From UBA927 sp964361785 (lineage in GTDB: Bacteria > Patescibacteriota > Microgenomatia > UBA10105 > UBA927): a stretch of DNA of 24,325 nt. The translations under genes and the position numbers were made by a program. This document shows, one piece after another, positions 6,701-14,122 of this stretch. Under the pieces are notes generated by a model, which had not been told where the DNA came from, did no database searches, and saw nothing but the letters and a program-made list of their open reading frames with translations. The stretch lies in NCBI GenBank assembly GCA_964361785.1, contig CAYIBX010000017.1, positions 1-24,325 of the forward strand. The letters run 5' to 3'. How positions within the stretch are numbered: the first letter of the stretch is position 1; each line of letters starts with the position of its first letter.

Positions 6701-9700
6701 ATACCACCATCTCCCAATGCTTCGCCTTTAATTACCGGTGAATCAGCAGAAGGAATCGGAAAGTGACCACTTGATTCAAGTGGAATTTTGGCAACGTCAC
6801 TCGTGTCTCCTGGTAATCCCTCCATTTTTATTTCGGGATTTTCAAAGGTAAGTCCGTTATCTTTAAGTGTTGAATTTAATTCATCAACGTTTAGAATTTT
6901 GCCTGTTTTATCAATTTGAAACGCTCCTACGGATTTTCCATTCGCATCAAAAATATGCCAGTCGCCTGGTTTACTCGCGTAGGAAGTGGTATATCCGTCT
7001 GGAACGGTCGCGGTAAACGGTGTCTCATCGGGATTTGTAATATGATCTATCAGAGCTGGAGCGTCTGATTTTGGAGCGTTCGTTGTTATTTTGTCGTGGA
7101 GCGAAAGTCCAATTTTTTGTAAATAATCTCGAAGCGCCTGTTCGTTTGCGTCTTGTGCAAGAATAATATCTGGTTCGTTTGGTACGTGGATGAGCGCGTC
7201 ATACTGGATGATACTTGTTTCTTGACCTTTTCCACCAATTTCTATAGCGTGTCGTGTGATGTCAATTTCTTTAGGAAGTTGATAGTCAGCATTTCCAATG
7301 TGAGCCACATGATCAACAGAAGGAGCAGAGATTTCTATATGTTCAAAAGGATAACTTGAGTTGTTTACAAATAATCGTGGACCTGTACGATCAATCGCTG
7401 CATCATGGAGTTTTTCTGAAACGTTTTGGGTGACTGATGGCACTTCTTTTAGCGCCTCTCCCAATCCATGTATCACGGCCCCAACTCCCGCTCCTATTGC
7501 TCCCGCCTTTATGCCATATTTGACGGCCTCAACTCTAGCGTCACGGGTAAACTGATCCAAAATTGCATCAAGCCCCAATATTTGTTGTTCTGGTGGTAAT
7601 GCTCTACTACCCAATGGGAAACGGCGTTTTAGTATAGAAATTTCCGGTGCGTGTTCTGCCACAAGTCCTAGTACTTGACTTACCATATCTTCGGATACAT
7701 TGGCTAGTGACGTAGCACCGTCTTTAAGTACGGTCGTTTGATTAGTAGTCAGTTTCACCATAAATTCTTCAAGCGTCGTGCCACCCAAGACATCTGTGGC
7801 TTGTTCTGCGTGTGTGGAAAGATACGAATCGATATCGGTAAGTGCTTTGTGACTGGTGACATCAAGGGCGGTGCGTTGGGTTTCTATAGATTCGCGTTCG
7901 GAGAAACGAATGAGACCAATGCGTTTTTTTTCGCCTGATTCACTTACTGCTTTTCTAGCTGTAATATCGGTTATCGTTGCCATTCCCATACGCAATTGGT
8001 CATCAGTAAGGGTTGCTTTCAACGTACCGTCTGTCTGGTAGAGTGACACTTGAATTTTTCCCATCATTTCTTCTGCCGATCGCTGGTTGACCAGATATTT
8101 TTCAAAAAAGTTTCTTCTCTTCATGGATTCGCCAAACGTGTCACCGGCTTCCCGTTCGCGTAAGTGGGTAAGGTAGTCACGTTGCAGAGCGCCGTATTCT
8201 CTAAATCCTGCAAATGTACCACCAGCCACAGCTCCAAGGCCAAATTGTGCAAGGGGCATAGTTTTGACAAGATTTAATGCAGAAAGTGAAAGTGCTACTC
8301 CTGTGCCAATCGTGACTTCGTTAAATAAGGCAGGGCGGAAAGGAATACCTTTACTTTCTATCCACTCGGCTATCGCGGTAATCTTTTTGGTAGCACTCTC
8401 TACTTTTGAAGGTATGAGGCTGGTTACTTCTCCCATTTGTGCGAGGCCGAGTCTGACTTGCATAGCAGATAAATCTGCGTCGATATTTGCTAATCCGCCC
8501 TCGTGGCTTGCTTTTGCATGAAGTGTTTCTGCCGCATCAAAAAGGCTCGAACTATATAGTTCTGCTTCAGCAAAGACATCGGGACGAGCATCTTTCAGTG
8601 TCGTCTTAAAAAATTCTTTGCTCCGCTGCTCAAACGTTTTCTTGTCTGCTATCTCTCCCGTCGCATAGTCTTTCATTAAATTCTTGATCCCATCAACCAG
8701 TGGCTTGTGCGTTTCGTCTGCAGGATCGAGAATATCAAGCTTTTCTCCTAAATTGCGGCGGATGAAAATATCTGCCTTGTCCATGTCTTGAGAAAATCTC
8801 AGTCGGACCGCCTTGGCTTCACGGTCAAAACTTTCAATGCCTTTGATTTCGCCTGCCACTTTCATGTCGCCGATTTCCTGTAACGCCAGTTTTTGAATCA
8901 TGGTGCGCATGCCAAGCGTGTCTTTGGCCCATTCCACAGCTTTCGTACCAGCTTTAGCTAAAAAGTTTTTATCAGCCAGTAATTTGTCGTACGTCGCTTT
9001 GGCTCGAGCTTCTGCCATCTTGATTGCATCTTCGGCGAAGGGCGTTTCTGCCGCTTTGAGCATATCCATATAGTATTGTCGTGCGCGTTCTTGGAAATAC
9101 GTGCCGCCGATTGATTGTTTCCACATGACGCGACCAATGGAATTTAGTTTATTGACCGCATCTTTGGATTTTTCCCACACGCGTGTTTGCGCTTCGGACA
9201 TGTCTTTTTGAGCGGGAGTCACAAGTGTTTGCATTTTTCTTGCGGCCAAATCTCGTGCGCGCACTTCGTATGCTTTCAGTCCTACTATAGTAATAGTATT
9301 GGGATCTTCTTTTAAATTTTCAAGAACGTTACGAGCATTTGCAGCCTCCAGAATATCAACGGGAGGGTTTTCAGAAACAATGTGTTCTATTATTTGAGGT
9401 TCTGGTTTTTCCAAGACTAATTGTTCTATTGGAATATCATGGATTTCGTTGTTAGCATCCGTATACCGAATGCCGGAGACTTTATCCCACTCCACAGGAT
9501 CCATTCTGTTGGTAAAAAGAAGAGGTTTGTCGATAAGTGTCCCGCGCTCGCCCTGTTTTCTACTCGGTTCTTTCATGAGAATTGTGGCAGTCCCGATACC
9601 TGTAAGCGCATTGGCTCGCGTATCTGAATCATTGATGATGAATTGCTCGATAGTGTTGCCATCAATCGTTTGTGGTGTGGTGAAGTACACAGCCGTCTCC

Positions 9701-9765
9701 CCAATAATTACTTGTTTGGGTTTGAGCGCCTCTGGATTTGGGATTGGATTGATTGGTTCGGCCAT
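3793..9765 (-). CDS. Giant 1,990-aa protein with a GT-A/GT2-like glycosyltransferase domain
   Basis: Function unknown overall. Residues 1-130 are beta-rich. About 130-470 are helical and charged, probably coiled coil. Hydrophobic segments lie at about 485-525 and 750-775 (Gly-rich, GxxxG-like). About 780-1370 is unrecognised. Residues about 1375-1620 read as a GT-A fold of GT2 type: RVVAIPTM (1379-1386), EIVILNH, GLQKRDLSN, FFDNENISP with Asp1504/Glu1506 at the DxD site, NGSFKVP, then the ISGNTAVRASTLAAVGGY strand-helix with Gly1586-Gly1587 and Glu1596-Asp1597. About 1775-1840 is a Pro/Ala/Thr linker, and 1845-1990 a C-terminal domain. No signal peptide is visible, so location and topology are open; the hydrophobic segments suggest membrane association. 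The ATG lies 1 nt after the stop of the DUF5663-like gene, so they form an operon. Confidence 0.8.
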   Translation of the reverse strand: MAEPINPIPNPEALKPKQVIIGETAVYFTTPQTIDGNTIEQFIINDSDTRANALTGIGTATILMKEPSRKQGERGTLIDKPLLFTNRMDPVEWDKVSGIRYTDANNEIHDIPIEQLVLEKPEPQIIEHIVSENPPVDILEAANARNVLENLKEDPNTITIVGLKAYEVRARDLAARKMQTLVTPAQKDMSEAQTRVWEKSKDAVNKLNSIGRVMWKQSIGGTYFQERARQYYMDMLKAAETPFAEDAIKMAEARAKATYDKLLADKNFLAKAGTKAVEWAKDTLGMRTMIQKLALQEIGDMKVAGEIKGIESFDREAKAVRLRFSQDMDKADIFIRRNLGEKLDILDPADETHKPLVDGIKNLMKDYATGEIADKKTFEQRSKEFFKTTLKDARPDVFAEAELYSSSLFDAAETLHAKASHEGGLANIDADLSAMQVRLGLAQMGEVTSLIPSKVESATKKITAIAEWIESKGIPFRPALFNEVTIGTGVALSLSALNLVKTMPLAQFGLGAVAGGTFAGFREYGALQRDYLTHLREREAGDTFGESMKRRNFFEKYLVNQRSAEEMMGKIQVSLYQTDGTLKATLTDDQLRMGMATITDITARKAVSESGEKKRIGLIRFSERESIETQRTALDVTSHKALTDIDSYLSTHAEQATDVLGGTTLEEFMVKLTTNQTTVLKDGATSLANVSEDMVSQVLGLVAEHAPEISILKRRFPLGSRALPPEQQILGLDAILDQFTRDARVEAVKYGIKAGAIGAGVGAVIHGLGEALKEVPSVTQNVSEKLHDAAIDRTGPRLFVNNSSYPFEHIEISAPSVDHVAHIGNADYQLPKEIDITRHAIEIGGKGQETSIIQYDALIHVPNEPDIILAQDANEQALRDYLQKIGLSLHDKITTNAPKSDAPALIDHITNPDETPFTATVPDGYTTSYASKPGDWHIFDANGKSVGAFQIDKTGKILNVDELNSTLKDNGLTFENPEIKMEGLPGDTSDVAKIPLESSGHFPIPSADSPVIKGEALGDGGIWNYFLSKTEGPNGMASANGLKNLFRLYANEHPHEAITFPSGSPHEGYFDNPDHLRPAHFGGEEVQEINIARIPNDAELHLPNELFGPKAIAEFNSLNDAAIKHYTEEIAKGTSPMDAINGMYENKTDETEKLYGIVLKLGYLGQDDKLPTNPEDMKILLSHLGASAPTTGGTPDIDQVFEPIISHELKFTLLPIETSPAQLVPTDPATTGIDVHFITPSQMENLQPAVDILDESVRAAMRSQTESAASKLANELPWFPIFLPFRSSLEREYIAPPEASTIPVTNSEFLSPFGGEEMYLTKALMEERKSPRLTDNPEAQLQTNEEINWYLSTLSEADQQTVSELMSQHDTPMAAEVTRVVAIPTMSSNAGQVYQTLTQYTTQTDPAGTLLDPKQTEIVILNHIATLPIIEGQEPTPLEDPMNVEIDRFRTDHPEFSVVYLTKEYPADAPIGLQKRDLSNTILQRMAARGESNTDATIINAFFDNENISPTYLSTISTTMENPQTDMVNGSFKVPLEAYAQFPMLFAPMRLQEIFDSMVRHGESKSIPNVISGNTAVRASTLAAVGGYNPNAARAEDRELAHLIKTARNDRPDAIVENANLTQVIDPKLSLYAVLQTQGVADPAIPLEAHELYKNQTWQELAAKATENSTKEHLEQSVNALYQGSYPTLKAQNPEAFDAYFGRSMDALGLTYEITDGVVHITDDTKLATNMAAELDLEAFAKATADEIKLNFDTMNATNIATNENNPEPLNARETLENVAGTTDEKITETENAKREETVAAATAPAAEPTISSPEVHSTPEVGSQQVEIPVPTPEILPEGVTDRINYVIEKHGQTGQATVEVTPNELMDYVKSSITIPGGRITEGKFAILNDSLKIQDVTVQTPLGKAVISADLVDDASQGLHLDAETLDTKLDFLLRTQGGKIKEAASTLTDKIKTHFNEKITDPNWESSVMHVNGDKIYLTFVKKTTT

Positions 9766-9766
9766 A

Positions 9767-10099
9767 TTAATTTGCGAGGTCTTTTTTTCCTATGTATAGT
9801 TCGTGAAAGTCGGTGAGAATTTGAGAAACGAGTGCATCGGGGTCAGTCACACGGGATGTGATAAATTCGTTTACTTTCTCAGGTGTTGGATCGTTTTTGA
9901 TAAGAAGTGAGAGTTCTTCGACTGCTTCCGGATGGTTGATGCTGACTGCTTCTATGGTGCGAAGCGTCATGTACTGGTTAAGCTTTTCTGCTAATTCCAT
10001 CTTGATATCCGCTTTTGTGGCGTCATCAAGGGAAGACTCGCTAAATTTTTCGTTGATAAGCTGATCCAGAAATGTGGAGATGGCAGATTCTTGATCCAT
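9767..10099 (-). CDS. DUF5663-like small helical protein, 110 aa
   Basis: Function unknown. The product is acidic and all-helical with no membrane segment. The pattern (helical start, A-E-K-L-N-Q-Y-M-T-L-R-T-I-E-A, a V-E-E-L-S-L-L-I run, then P-E-K-V-N-E-F-I and a final helix) matches my memory of DUF5663 proteins, which are frequent in Patescibacteria and commonly sit beside giant or surface genes. The giant gene starts one nucleotide after its stop, so the two are co-expressed and may interact. Promoter: TTGACG, 18 nt, TAGTGT, then 7 nt to the ATG. The family call comes from pattern memory and is moderately secure. Confidence 0.7.
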   Translation of the reverse strand: MDQESAISTFLDQLINEKFSESSLDDATKADIKMELAEKLNQYMTLRTIEAVSINHPEAVEELSLLIKNDPTPEKVNEFITSRVTDPDALVSQILTDFHELYIGKKDLAN

Positions 10100-10106
10100 A
10101 TATACT

Positions 10107-10136
10107 ACACTAGAGGAGTTTGTTATAGTTCGTCAA
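10107..10136 (-). promoter_or_regulatory. Promoter of the DUF5663/giant-protein operon
   Basis: Minus strand: TTGACG (10131-10136), 18-nt spacer, TAGTGT (10107-10112), 7 nt to ATG 10099. It faces away from the brnTA promoter; the intergenic gap between them is very A/T-rich. Confidence 0.55.
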
Positions 10137-10180
10137 GTATAAAAAAATATATCTATATAGATCAAATAGATGATTGAATG

Positions 10181-10216
10181 TTGACAGCGAAAAATTGTAC
10201 ATATATTATATGTACA
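10181..10216 (+). promoter_or_regulatory. brnTA promoter with palindromic operator
   Basis: TTGACA (10181-10186), 17-nt spacer, TATTAT (10204-10209), 8 nt to the brnT ATG. A 21-bp near-perfect palindrome with arms TGTACATA/TATGTACA occupies 10196-10216 and covers the whole -10 box and the expected transcription start. BrnT-BrnA systems repress their own promoter, so this is a strong candidate operator. Confidence 0.8.
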
Positions 10217-10217
10217 C

Positions 10218-10514
10218 ATGCGAAGAAATGATTTGACGAGTTTTGATTGGGATAAAGGAAATATTGATAAAAATTCTCAAAAGCATGGTGTTTCACCCAA
10301 TGAAGCGGAAGAAGTGTTTTTAGATGAGAATTCTATCGTTTTTGATGATGAATTACATTCATTTGGAGAAAAGAGACTAAAAATTATTGGAAAGACGGTA
10401 GAGGAGACGATGTTGTTAGTAGCATTTACAATGCGCAGTAAAAAAGTTCGAATTATTTCAGCTAGATTGGCAAACAAAAAAGAAAGGAAATTTTATGAAG
10501 AAAAAAATATTTAA
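10218..10514 (+). CDS. brnT: BrnT-type ribonuclease toxin
   Basis: BrnT is a RelE-fold ribonuclease toxin that inhibits translation. The 98-residue product follows the family pattern: FDWDKGNIDKNSQKHGVS at residues 9-26, EAEEVF, a GEKRLKIIG strand, then VRIISARLANKKERKFYE at about 77-94, where Arg78, Arg83 and Arg90 match the conserved basic residues. It is full length with no damage. The ATG lies 8 nt after a TATTAT box, giving a leaderless message, and the first bases of the transcript would lie inside the operator. The antitoxin gene begins 20 nt before the toxin stop, so they are translated together. Confidence 0.9.
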   Translation: MRRNDLTSFDWDKGNIDKNSQKHGVSPNEAEEVFLDENSIVFDDELHSFGEKRLKIIGKTVEETMLLVAFTMRSKKVRIISARLANKKERKFYEEKNI

Positions 10515-10764
10515 ACAGATTCCAAAATTTCGTTCTGAAATTGAAGAGCGTAAATTTTGGCAGACTCATGATTCGACAGAATATGTAGATTGGTCCAAGG
10601 CGACTCACTGGAGTTTTCCAAACTTGAAGCTTACCAGTAAGCCTATTACATTGAGATTGCCAGTTGCCACGATTGATCGTGTGAAAATTGCAGCGCACAA
10701 GATGGACATACCATATCAAACACTGCTCAAGCGATTTATATCGCAGGCAGTGGCGATGCTTTAG
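10495..10764 (+). CDS. brnA: BrnA/CopG-type antitoxin
   Basis: Antitoxin of the BrnT toxin and probable autorepressor. The 89-residue product has the CopG-antitoxin pattern: IPKFRSEIEERKFWQTHDST (about 8-27), YVDWSKA, then a ribbon-helix-helix with the strand ITLRLPVATIDRVKIAA and the helix YQTLLKRFISQAVAML at the end. The strand residues would read the 21-bp palindrome upstream of brnT. An AAAGGAA Shine-Dalgarno sits a few nucleotides before ATG 10495, consistent with a second gene in an operon. Its 3' end overlaps the convergent gene at 10736 by 29 nt, so the module was inserted tightly or has since lost its spacing. Confidence 0.88.
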   Translation: MKKKIFKQIPKFRSEIEERKFWQTHDSTEYVDWSKATHWSFPNLKLTSKPITLRLPVATIDRVKIAAHKMDIPYQTLLKRFISQAVAML

Positions 10765-11125
10765 ATGACCCCGTCCACACCAACTTTACATCTTGTTTGA
10801 TCACGCGATTAGCCAGATCCTGGGCTTCTTTGTAATGGCCGGAGACGATCAGATCCCGCACCTGCACGGCGGCTTTTTTGGTGACCCCTTGTTCGTAATC
10901 ACGAAGATACGGAACAATTATAGGGGACACTTCAGAGAAGTTGTCATCGAGCTTGGGGAGCACTTTATAAAGTTCCTCTAAAGACATGCCGGGTTTTAGA
11001 AGTTCCAACACGCGTTGCGCCAGCTGCTGTGCGCGCTCTTCGGTCATCTCTTCGTTTTCGACTTTTTGTTTGATAACGTCAACGACTTGCGCCTCTATAC
11101 GTTCTCGTATTTCATCTGGGGACAT
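10736..11125 (-). CDS. Small helical protein, 129 aa, unknown function
   Basis: Not recognised. The product is almost entirely helical and charged: an MSPDEIRERIEAQVVDVIKQ start, an E-E-R-A-Q-Q-L-A-Q-R-V-L-E-L-L helix, a PGMSLEELYKVLPKLDDN segment and a C-terminal helix with V-R-D-L-I-V-S-G-H-Y-K-E-A-Q. In size and composition it resembles the DUF5663-like protein at 9767, and it may belong to the same broad type of small lineage proteins. No membrane segment or signal is present. It follows the divergent Maf-like gene at 11175 after 49 nt and could share its transcript. Its end overlaps brnA by 29 nt on the opposite strand. Confidence 0.7.
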   Translation of the reverse strand: MSPDEIRERIEAQVVDVIKQKVENEEMTEERAQQLAQRVLELLKPGMSLEELYKVLPKLDDNFSEVSPIIVPYLRDYEQGVTKKAAVQVRDLIVSGHYKEAQDLANRVIKQDVKLVWTGSSKASPLPAI

Positions 11126-11174
11126 AGATTAAGTATTACGTATAAAGAAGAAAGAGTAAAGAAGCTATTGTTAG

Positions 11175-12026
11175 TTAATTTGTGTACCGTTCTCTTGTGG
11201 ACCTTCCGACGTTAGATGGATAGGCAGGTTGAAATCTGGTAACCAGCGACTCGATTGCCTCAGGAATTGCGCCATAGAGTATGCGCACCCGATCCTCTTT
11301 GGTTAAATGACCCCACGTAGGATATTCGTAGAGAAGTGTCGGCGGCTGATCTGGATCTTCTTGGATATACGTGCGAAGCGGAGACTCAGTGTCAAAAAGT
11401 TCCACTGAATCATTGATAAATGAAATCCCGCTTGCAGATTTAAGCACTGATTCTTCTCCGTGTTGTGCTACAAATTCTTGAATGTCTTTTATGGTAAAGG
11501 GTCGCATTTTGATCGCTGTTCGAATAAGAAGGGTGGCAGGGTGTACGGTAGGATCAGTCATGTCGATAGCAGTTAAGGCCGTACAAAGCTCAGCTTGTTT
11601 ACCGGAAAGTCCTAAAGCTCCTTTTTCGCGATCAGCCATCCATAATGCGATATTTTTGGGTTTTTCCATGATGACTGAAGATTCATCAGACATCGTTTTG
11701 TCGTAGACGATGTTTATCGTGTCCGAATACAGGCGTATCACGCGCTTGCCGTTTACATGTACGTCTTCTTTGTGTCCTGTTTCTACGGTTTGATTGATGT
11801 AGGAGAGTACCATGAGCGCAGAGATATCTTGCATGGCTTTGCGTTCGGCCATTTCCATCGGCCACTCAGCAATGTTTACACTTGTCGGTTTTCTAATGAT
11901 ATCTTCGGTAAAGTGGGGAAGTACTTGTCGCACTCTATTTTCTCCCAAAAGCGTTCTAAAGGCGTCGGTGCGGGCAGGGGACGATGTGACGACATCGAGT
12001 CGGTAATTATTTTGTTCGATTGCCAT
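11175..12026 (-). CDS. Divergent Maf-family (nucleotide pyrophosphatase fold) protein
   Basis: Maf proteins are nucleotide pyrophosphatases of the ITPase-like fold. This 283-residue product can be laid on Maf along most of its length: LDVVTSSPARTDAFRTLLG (about 10-28) matches the I-L-A-S-x-S-x-R-R-x-x-L-L nucleotide loop. Ser101-Asp102-Thr103 matches the A-D-T catalytic motif. M-E-K-P-K-N matches L-G-K-P, then GLSGKQAE and TALTAID match S-G-K and T-A. A segment RPFTIKDIQEFVAQHGEES matches the later helix. The D-E motif after the first strand is replaced, and a tail of about 60 residues is extra. It may be active on an unusual nucleotide or be a binding protein. A canonical Maf occurs at 17032. 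GGGGAT before the ATG may be a Shine-Dalgarno. Confidence 0.65.
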   Translation of the reverse strand: MAIEQNNYRLDVVTSSPARTDAFRTLLGENRVRQVLPHFTEDIIRKPTSVNIAEWPMEMAERKAMQDISALMVLSYINQTVETGHKEDVHVNGKRVIRLYSDTINIVYDKTMSDESSVIMEKPKNIALWMADREKGALGLSGKQAELCTALTAIDMTDPTVHPATLLIRTAIKMRPFTIKDIQEFVAQHGEESVLKSASGISFINDSVELFDTESPLRTYIQEDPDQPPTLLYEYPTWGHLTKEDRVRILYGAIPEAIESLVTRFQPAYPSNVGRSTRERYTN

Positions 12027-12135
12027 ATATCCCCAAATGTTAAACTGTTCTCTTTATACATGGTGAGCTGGGTATTCGGTCAAGAGAGGCAAAAGGTATA
12101 GAAGTGGATCAATAGTAGATAAGAAATCATTCTCC

Positions 12136-12144
12136 TGCTAGAAT
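12136..12144 (+). promoter_or_regulatory. Extended -10 box of the M16 peptidase gene
   Basis: TGCTAGAAT, an extended -10 (TGn then TAGAAT), 8 nt before ATG 12153. No clear -35 box is present, as is usual with extended -10 promoters. The message should be leaderless. Confidence 0.6.
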
Positions 12145-12152
12145 ACTATTCT

Positions 12153-13442
12153 ATGATCAACAAACTTCCCTATAAAAAAATCACGTTAAAAAATGGTGTG
12201 CGATTAATTCTCGTCCCAAGGCCTGACGTCCACAGCATCGCGACAGCGGTCATGGTAGGAGTAGGGAGTAGGTATGAAACGCCAGAAATCAATGGCATTA
12301 GCCATTTTTTGGAGCACATCGTATTTAAGGGCACAGAAAAGTATCCCACAACGGATGATGTAAACACGATAGAGAAGATTGGGGGACTTCAAAATGCTTA
12401 CACGGATATCGATGTCACAAATTTTCACAATAAAGCACTCAGCACCGATTGGCTCTTGGCGCTGGAGATAAACAAAGAGCTTGTCTTAAAGCCTCGCATT
12501 GAAGAACAATGGGTGGACAAAGAGCGAGATGTCATCTTAGAAGAAATGAAGCGCTATGAAGACGAGCCAGCGGCCAAAGTAGAGGAAGCGTATCATTCCT
12601 TATTATACAAGGGGACAACATTAGGCATGCGCATTATTGGTGAAGAAAAAAGTATGCGCTCAAATACATCTAAAGAGCTTCGCGCGTATCATACGAAATG
12701 GTATCAGCCGCAAAAAATGGTGGTTATTTTATCAGGTGACATTGATGATAGTCGGGCTTCGGAGATTACAAAAAAAGTTGAAGAGTGGTTTGCCCCCCTC
12801 GTCGGTGGGTCCGCCGAAGAGGCGGAGCGTGTCGTCTGTCACCAAACGAAGCCAGAGCTTATCGTCGTCACTAAGCCAGATGTAAGTCAAGCACATATGA
12901 CGCTTGGTGTCCGGACATTTTCACGAAAGAGTGAGGATCGATTTGCGTGGAGTTTATTTAATCTTATTATGGGAGTATCCTTTACGAGTCGATTGTTTAA
13001 AGAAATTCGCGAAAAGCGGGGGCTTTGCTACCATGTGCGATCGGGCACCAGCACCTATGCAGACGTCGGAAGTTGGGACATCTATGCAGGGGTAGCTACA
13101 GAAAAGGTGGAGGAAGCTACAAAAGCGATACTTGCCGAACTTACAAAAGTCAGAGACGGCGGCGTCACAGATGAAGAATTGATGATAGCCAAAAAACGAT
13201 TGATAGCTCTTTTTGCATTTAAAAGCGAAGATCCGGAGTTTTTTTCTGAGTGGTATGGGAGAGCGGAGCTATTCGGCATGCCACTGATGACGATTGATGA
13301 CTATATCGCAAAGATTCAATCTATCACAAAAGAGGACATCAATGTGTTGGCAAAAAAATATTTGAAAACAGAAACGCTTAATATGTCTCTTGTTTGGAAT
13401 AAGCCACGGGATGAAAAACTCTTGCAAAAATTGATACTATAG
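12153..13442 (+). CDS. M16-family zinc metallopeptidase (processing-peptidase-like)
   Basis: Predicted zinc endopeptidase of the pitrilysin/processing-peptidase family. The 429-residue product has the inverted zinc motif HFLEH (His51, Glu54, His55), with the distal zinc ligand in VILEEMKRYEDEP (Glu130/Glu131) at the spacing expected for the family. The second, inactive M16 domain follows, with the typical F-K-E-I-R-E-K-R-G-L-C-Y-H-V segment (about 280-294). Length is that of a single-chain two-domain M16B enzyme. There is no signal peptide, so it should act in the cytoplasm, probably on peptides or small proteins. It heads a run of plus-strand genes, and the next gene begins 16 nt after its stop with its own promoter inside the peptidase gene. 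Confidence 0.93.
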   Translation: MINKLPYKKITLKNGVRLILVPRPDVHSIATAVMVGVGSRYETPEINGISHFLEHIVFKGTEKYPTTDDVNTIEKIGGLQNAYTDIDVTNFHNKALSTDWLLALEINKELVLKPRIEEQWVDKERDVILEEMKRYEDEPAAKVEEAYHSLLYKGTTLGMRIIGEEKSMRSNTSKELRAYHTKWYQPQKMVVILSGDIDDSRASEITKKVEEWFAPLVGGSAEEAERVVCHQTKPELIVVTKPDVSQAHMTLGVRTFSRKSEDRFAWSLFNLIMGVSFTSRLFKEIREKRGLCYHVRSGTSTYADVGSWDIYAGVATEKVEEATKAILAELTKVRDGGVTDEELMIAKKRLIALFAFKSEDPEFFSEWYGRAELFGMPLMTIDDYIAKIQSITKEDINVLAKKYLKTETLNMSLVWNKPRDEKLLQKLIL

Positions 13443-13450
13443 GGTATACT
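13422..13450 (+). promoter_or_regulatory. Promoter of the P-loop kinase gene
   Basis: TTGCAA (13422-13427), 17-nt spacer, TATACT (13445-13450), 8 nt to the GTG start at 13459. The -35 box lies inside the end of the peptidase gene. Confidence 0.7.
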
Positions 13451-13458
13451 TATAGCCT

Positions 13459-14091
13459 GTGCAGCCGACGATACTTGCTATTATCGGAAAACCACTTGCC
13501 GGCAAAGACACTCAAGCCGACCTTCTCGTCGCAGCCCATCATGAGGCCGTAAAGATTTCCACAGGTCATATTATTCGAGCGGTGCGTGAAGAAGGGGAAA
13601 CGCACAGATTTTGGCCGCTTATTGGTTCATATATTGAGATGGAAAAGAATGGCATTAAATTACCAGATCCTGAAATTATAGAGATGCTAGGTACTGTCAT
13701 TAAGGAACAAATTTCTGAAGGAAAAAAAATACTCGTTGTCGCAGGTTCTCCACGAAGTTTTGAACAATTGGACGGATTTAATCAACTATCAAATGGTTTA
13801 GGTGCTCGATTAATTATTGCGCATATAGATGCTACGGATTCTGAAACGTATAGAAGAAGTGCAACACGCAATGAAGGACGCGTGGATGATACACCAGAAG
13901 TACATGCAGTAAGACTTAATGAATACCGCAACTATGTAGAGCCAGTGGTAGATTTCTTGCAACAAAAAGGATCAATCATAGAAATAGATGGCATGAAATC
14001 AAAAGAAGAGGTCTTTGCCTCACTCGATCGTGAAGTAAACAAACGAGTTTTTGATCCGGAAATGACGTTGCCGCAAATGGCGAGAAGATAA
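13459..14091 (+). CDS. Adenylate-kinase-family nucleoside monophosphate kinase
   Basis: Predicted phosphotransferase of the adenylate kinase family, 210 residues. Walker A is GKPLAGKDTQ (residues 10-19). Further family motifs are STGHIIR (T-G-D-x-x-R equivalent), VAGSPRS (D-G-F-P-R equivalent) and R-S-A-T-R-N-E-G-R-V-D-D with a following R-x-x-x-Y. The lid between the last arginines is short, as in lidless short-type kinases. Substitutions in the P-loop and the D-G-F-P-R motif make it divergent, so the base specificity is uncertain and it may be a paralogue of the standard adk. It starts with GTG behind a TATACT box 8 nt away. ndk follows 31 nt downstream, a natural metabolic partner. Confidence 0.82.
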   Translation: MQPTILAIIGKPLAGKDTQADLLVAAHHEAVKISTGHIIRAVREEGETHRFWPLIGSYIEMEKNGIKLPDPEIIEMLGTVIKEQISEGKKILVVAGSPRSFEQLDGFNQLSNGLGARLIIAHIDATDSETYRRSATRNEGRVDDTPEVHAVRLNEYRNYVEPVVDFLQQKGSIIEIDGMKSKEEVFASLDREVNKRVFDPEMTLPQMARR

Positions 14092-14096
14092 TATGA

Positions 14097-14116
14097 TATA
14101 CTAATTATTCAAAGGA
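14097..14116 (+). promoter_or_regulatory. -10 box and Shine-Dalgarno of ndk
   Basis: TATACT at 14097-14102 and AAAGGA at 14111-14116, 6 nt before ATG 14123. ndk therefore has a normal leader with a ribosome-binding site, unlike the leaderless genes around it, and may also be read from the upstream kinase promoter. Confidence 0.55.
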
Positions 14117-14122
14117 AAATAT

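Noticed and set aside
3797..9799. Many plus-strand open frames of 60-170 codons antisense to the giant gene
   Set aside because: They are mirror frames of a clearly coding minus strand, with Ser/Cys-rich composition and no start signals.
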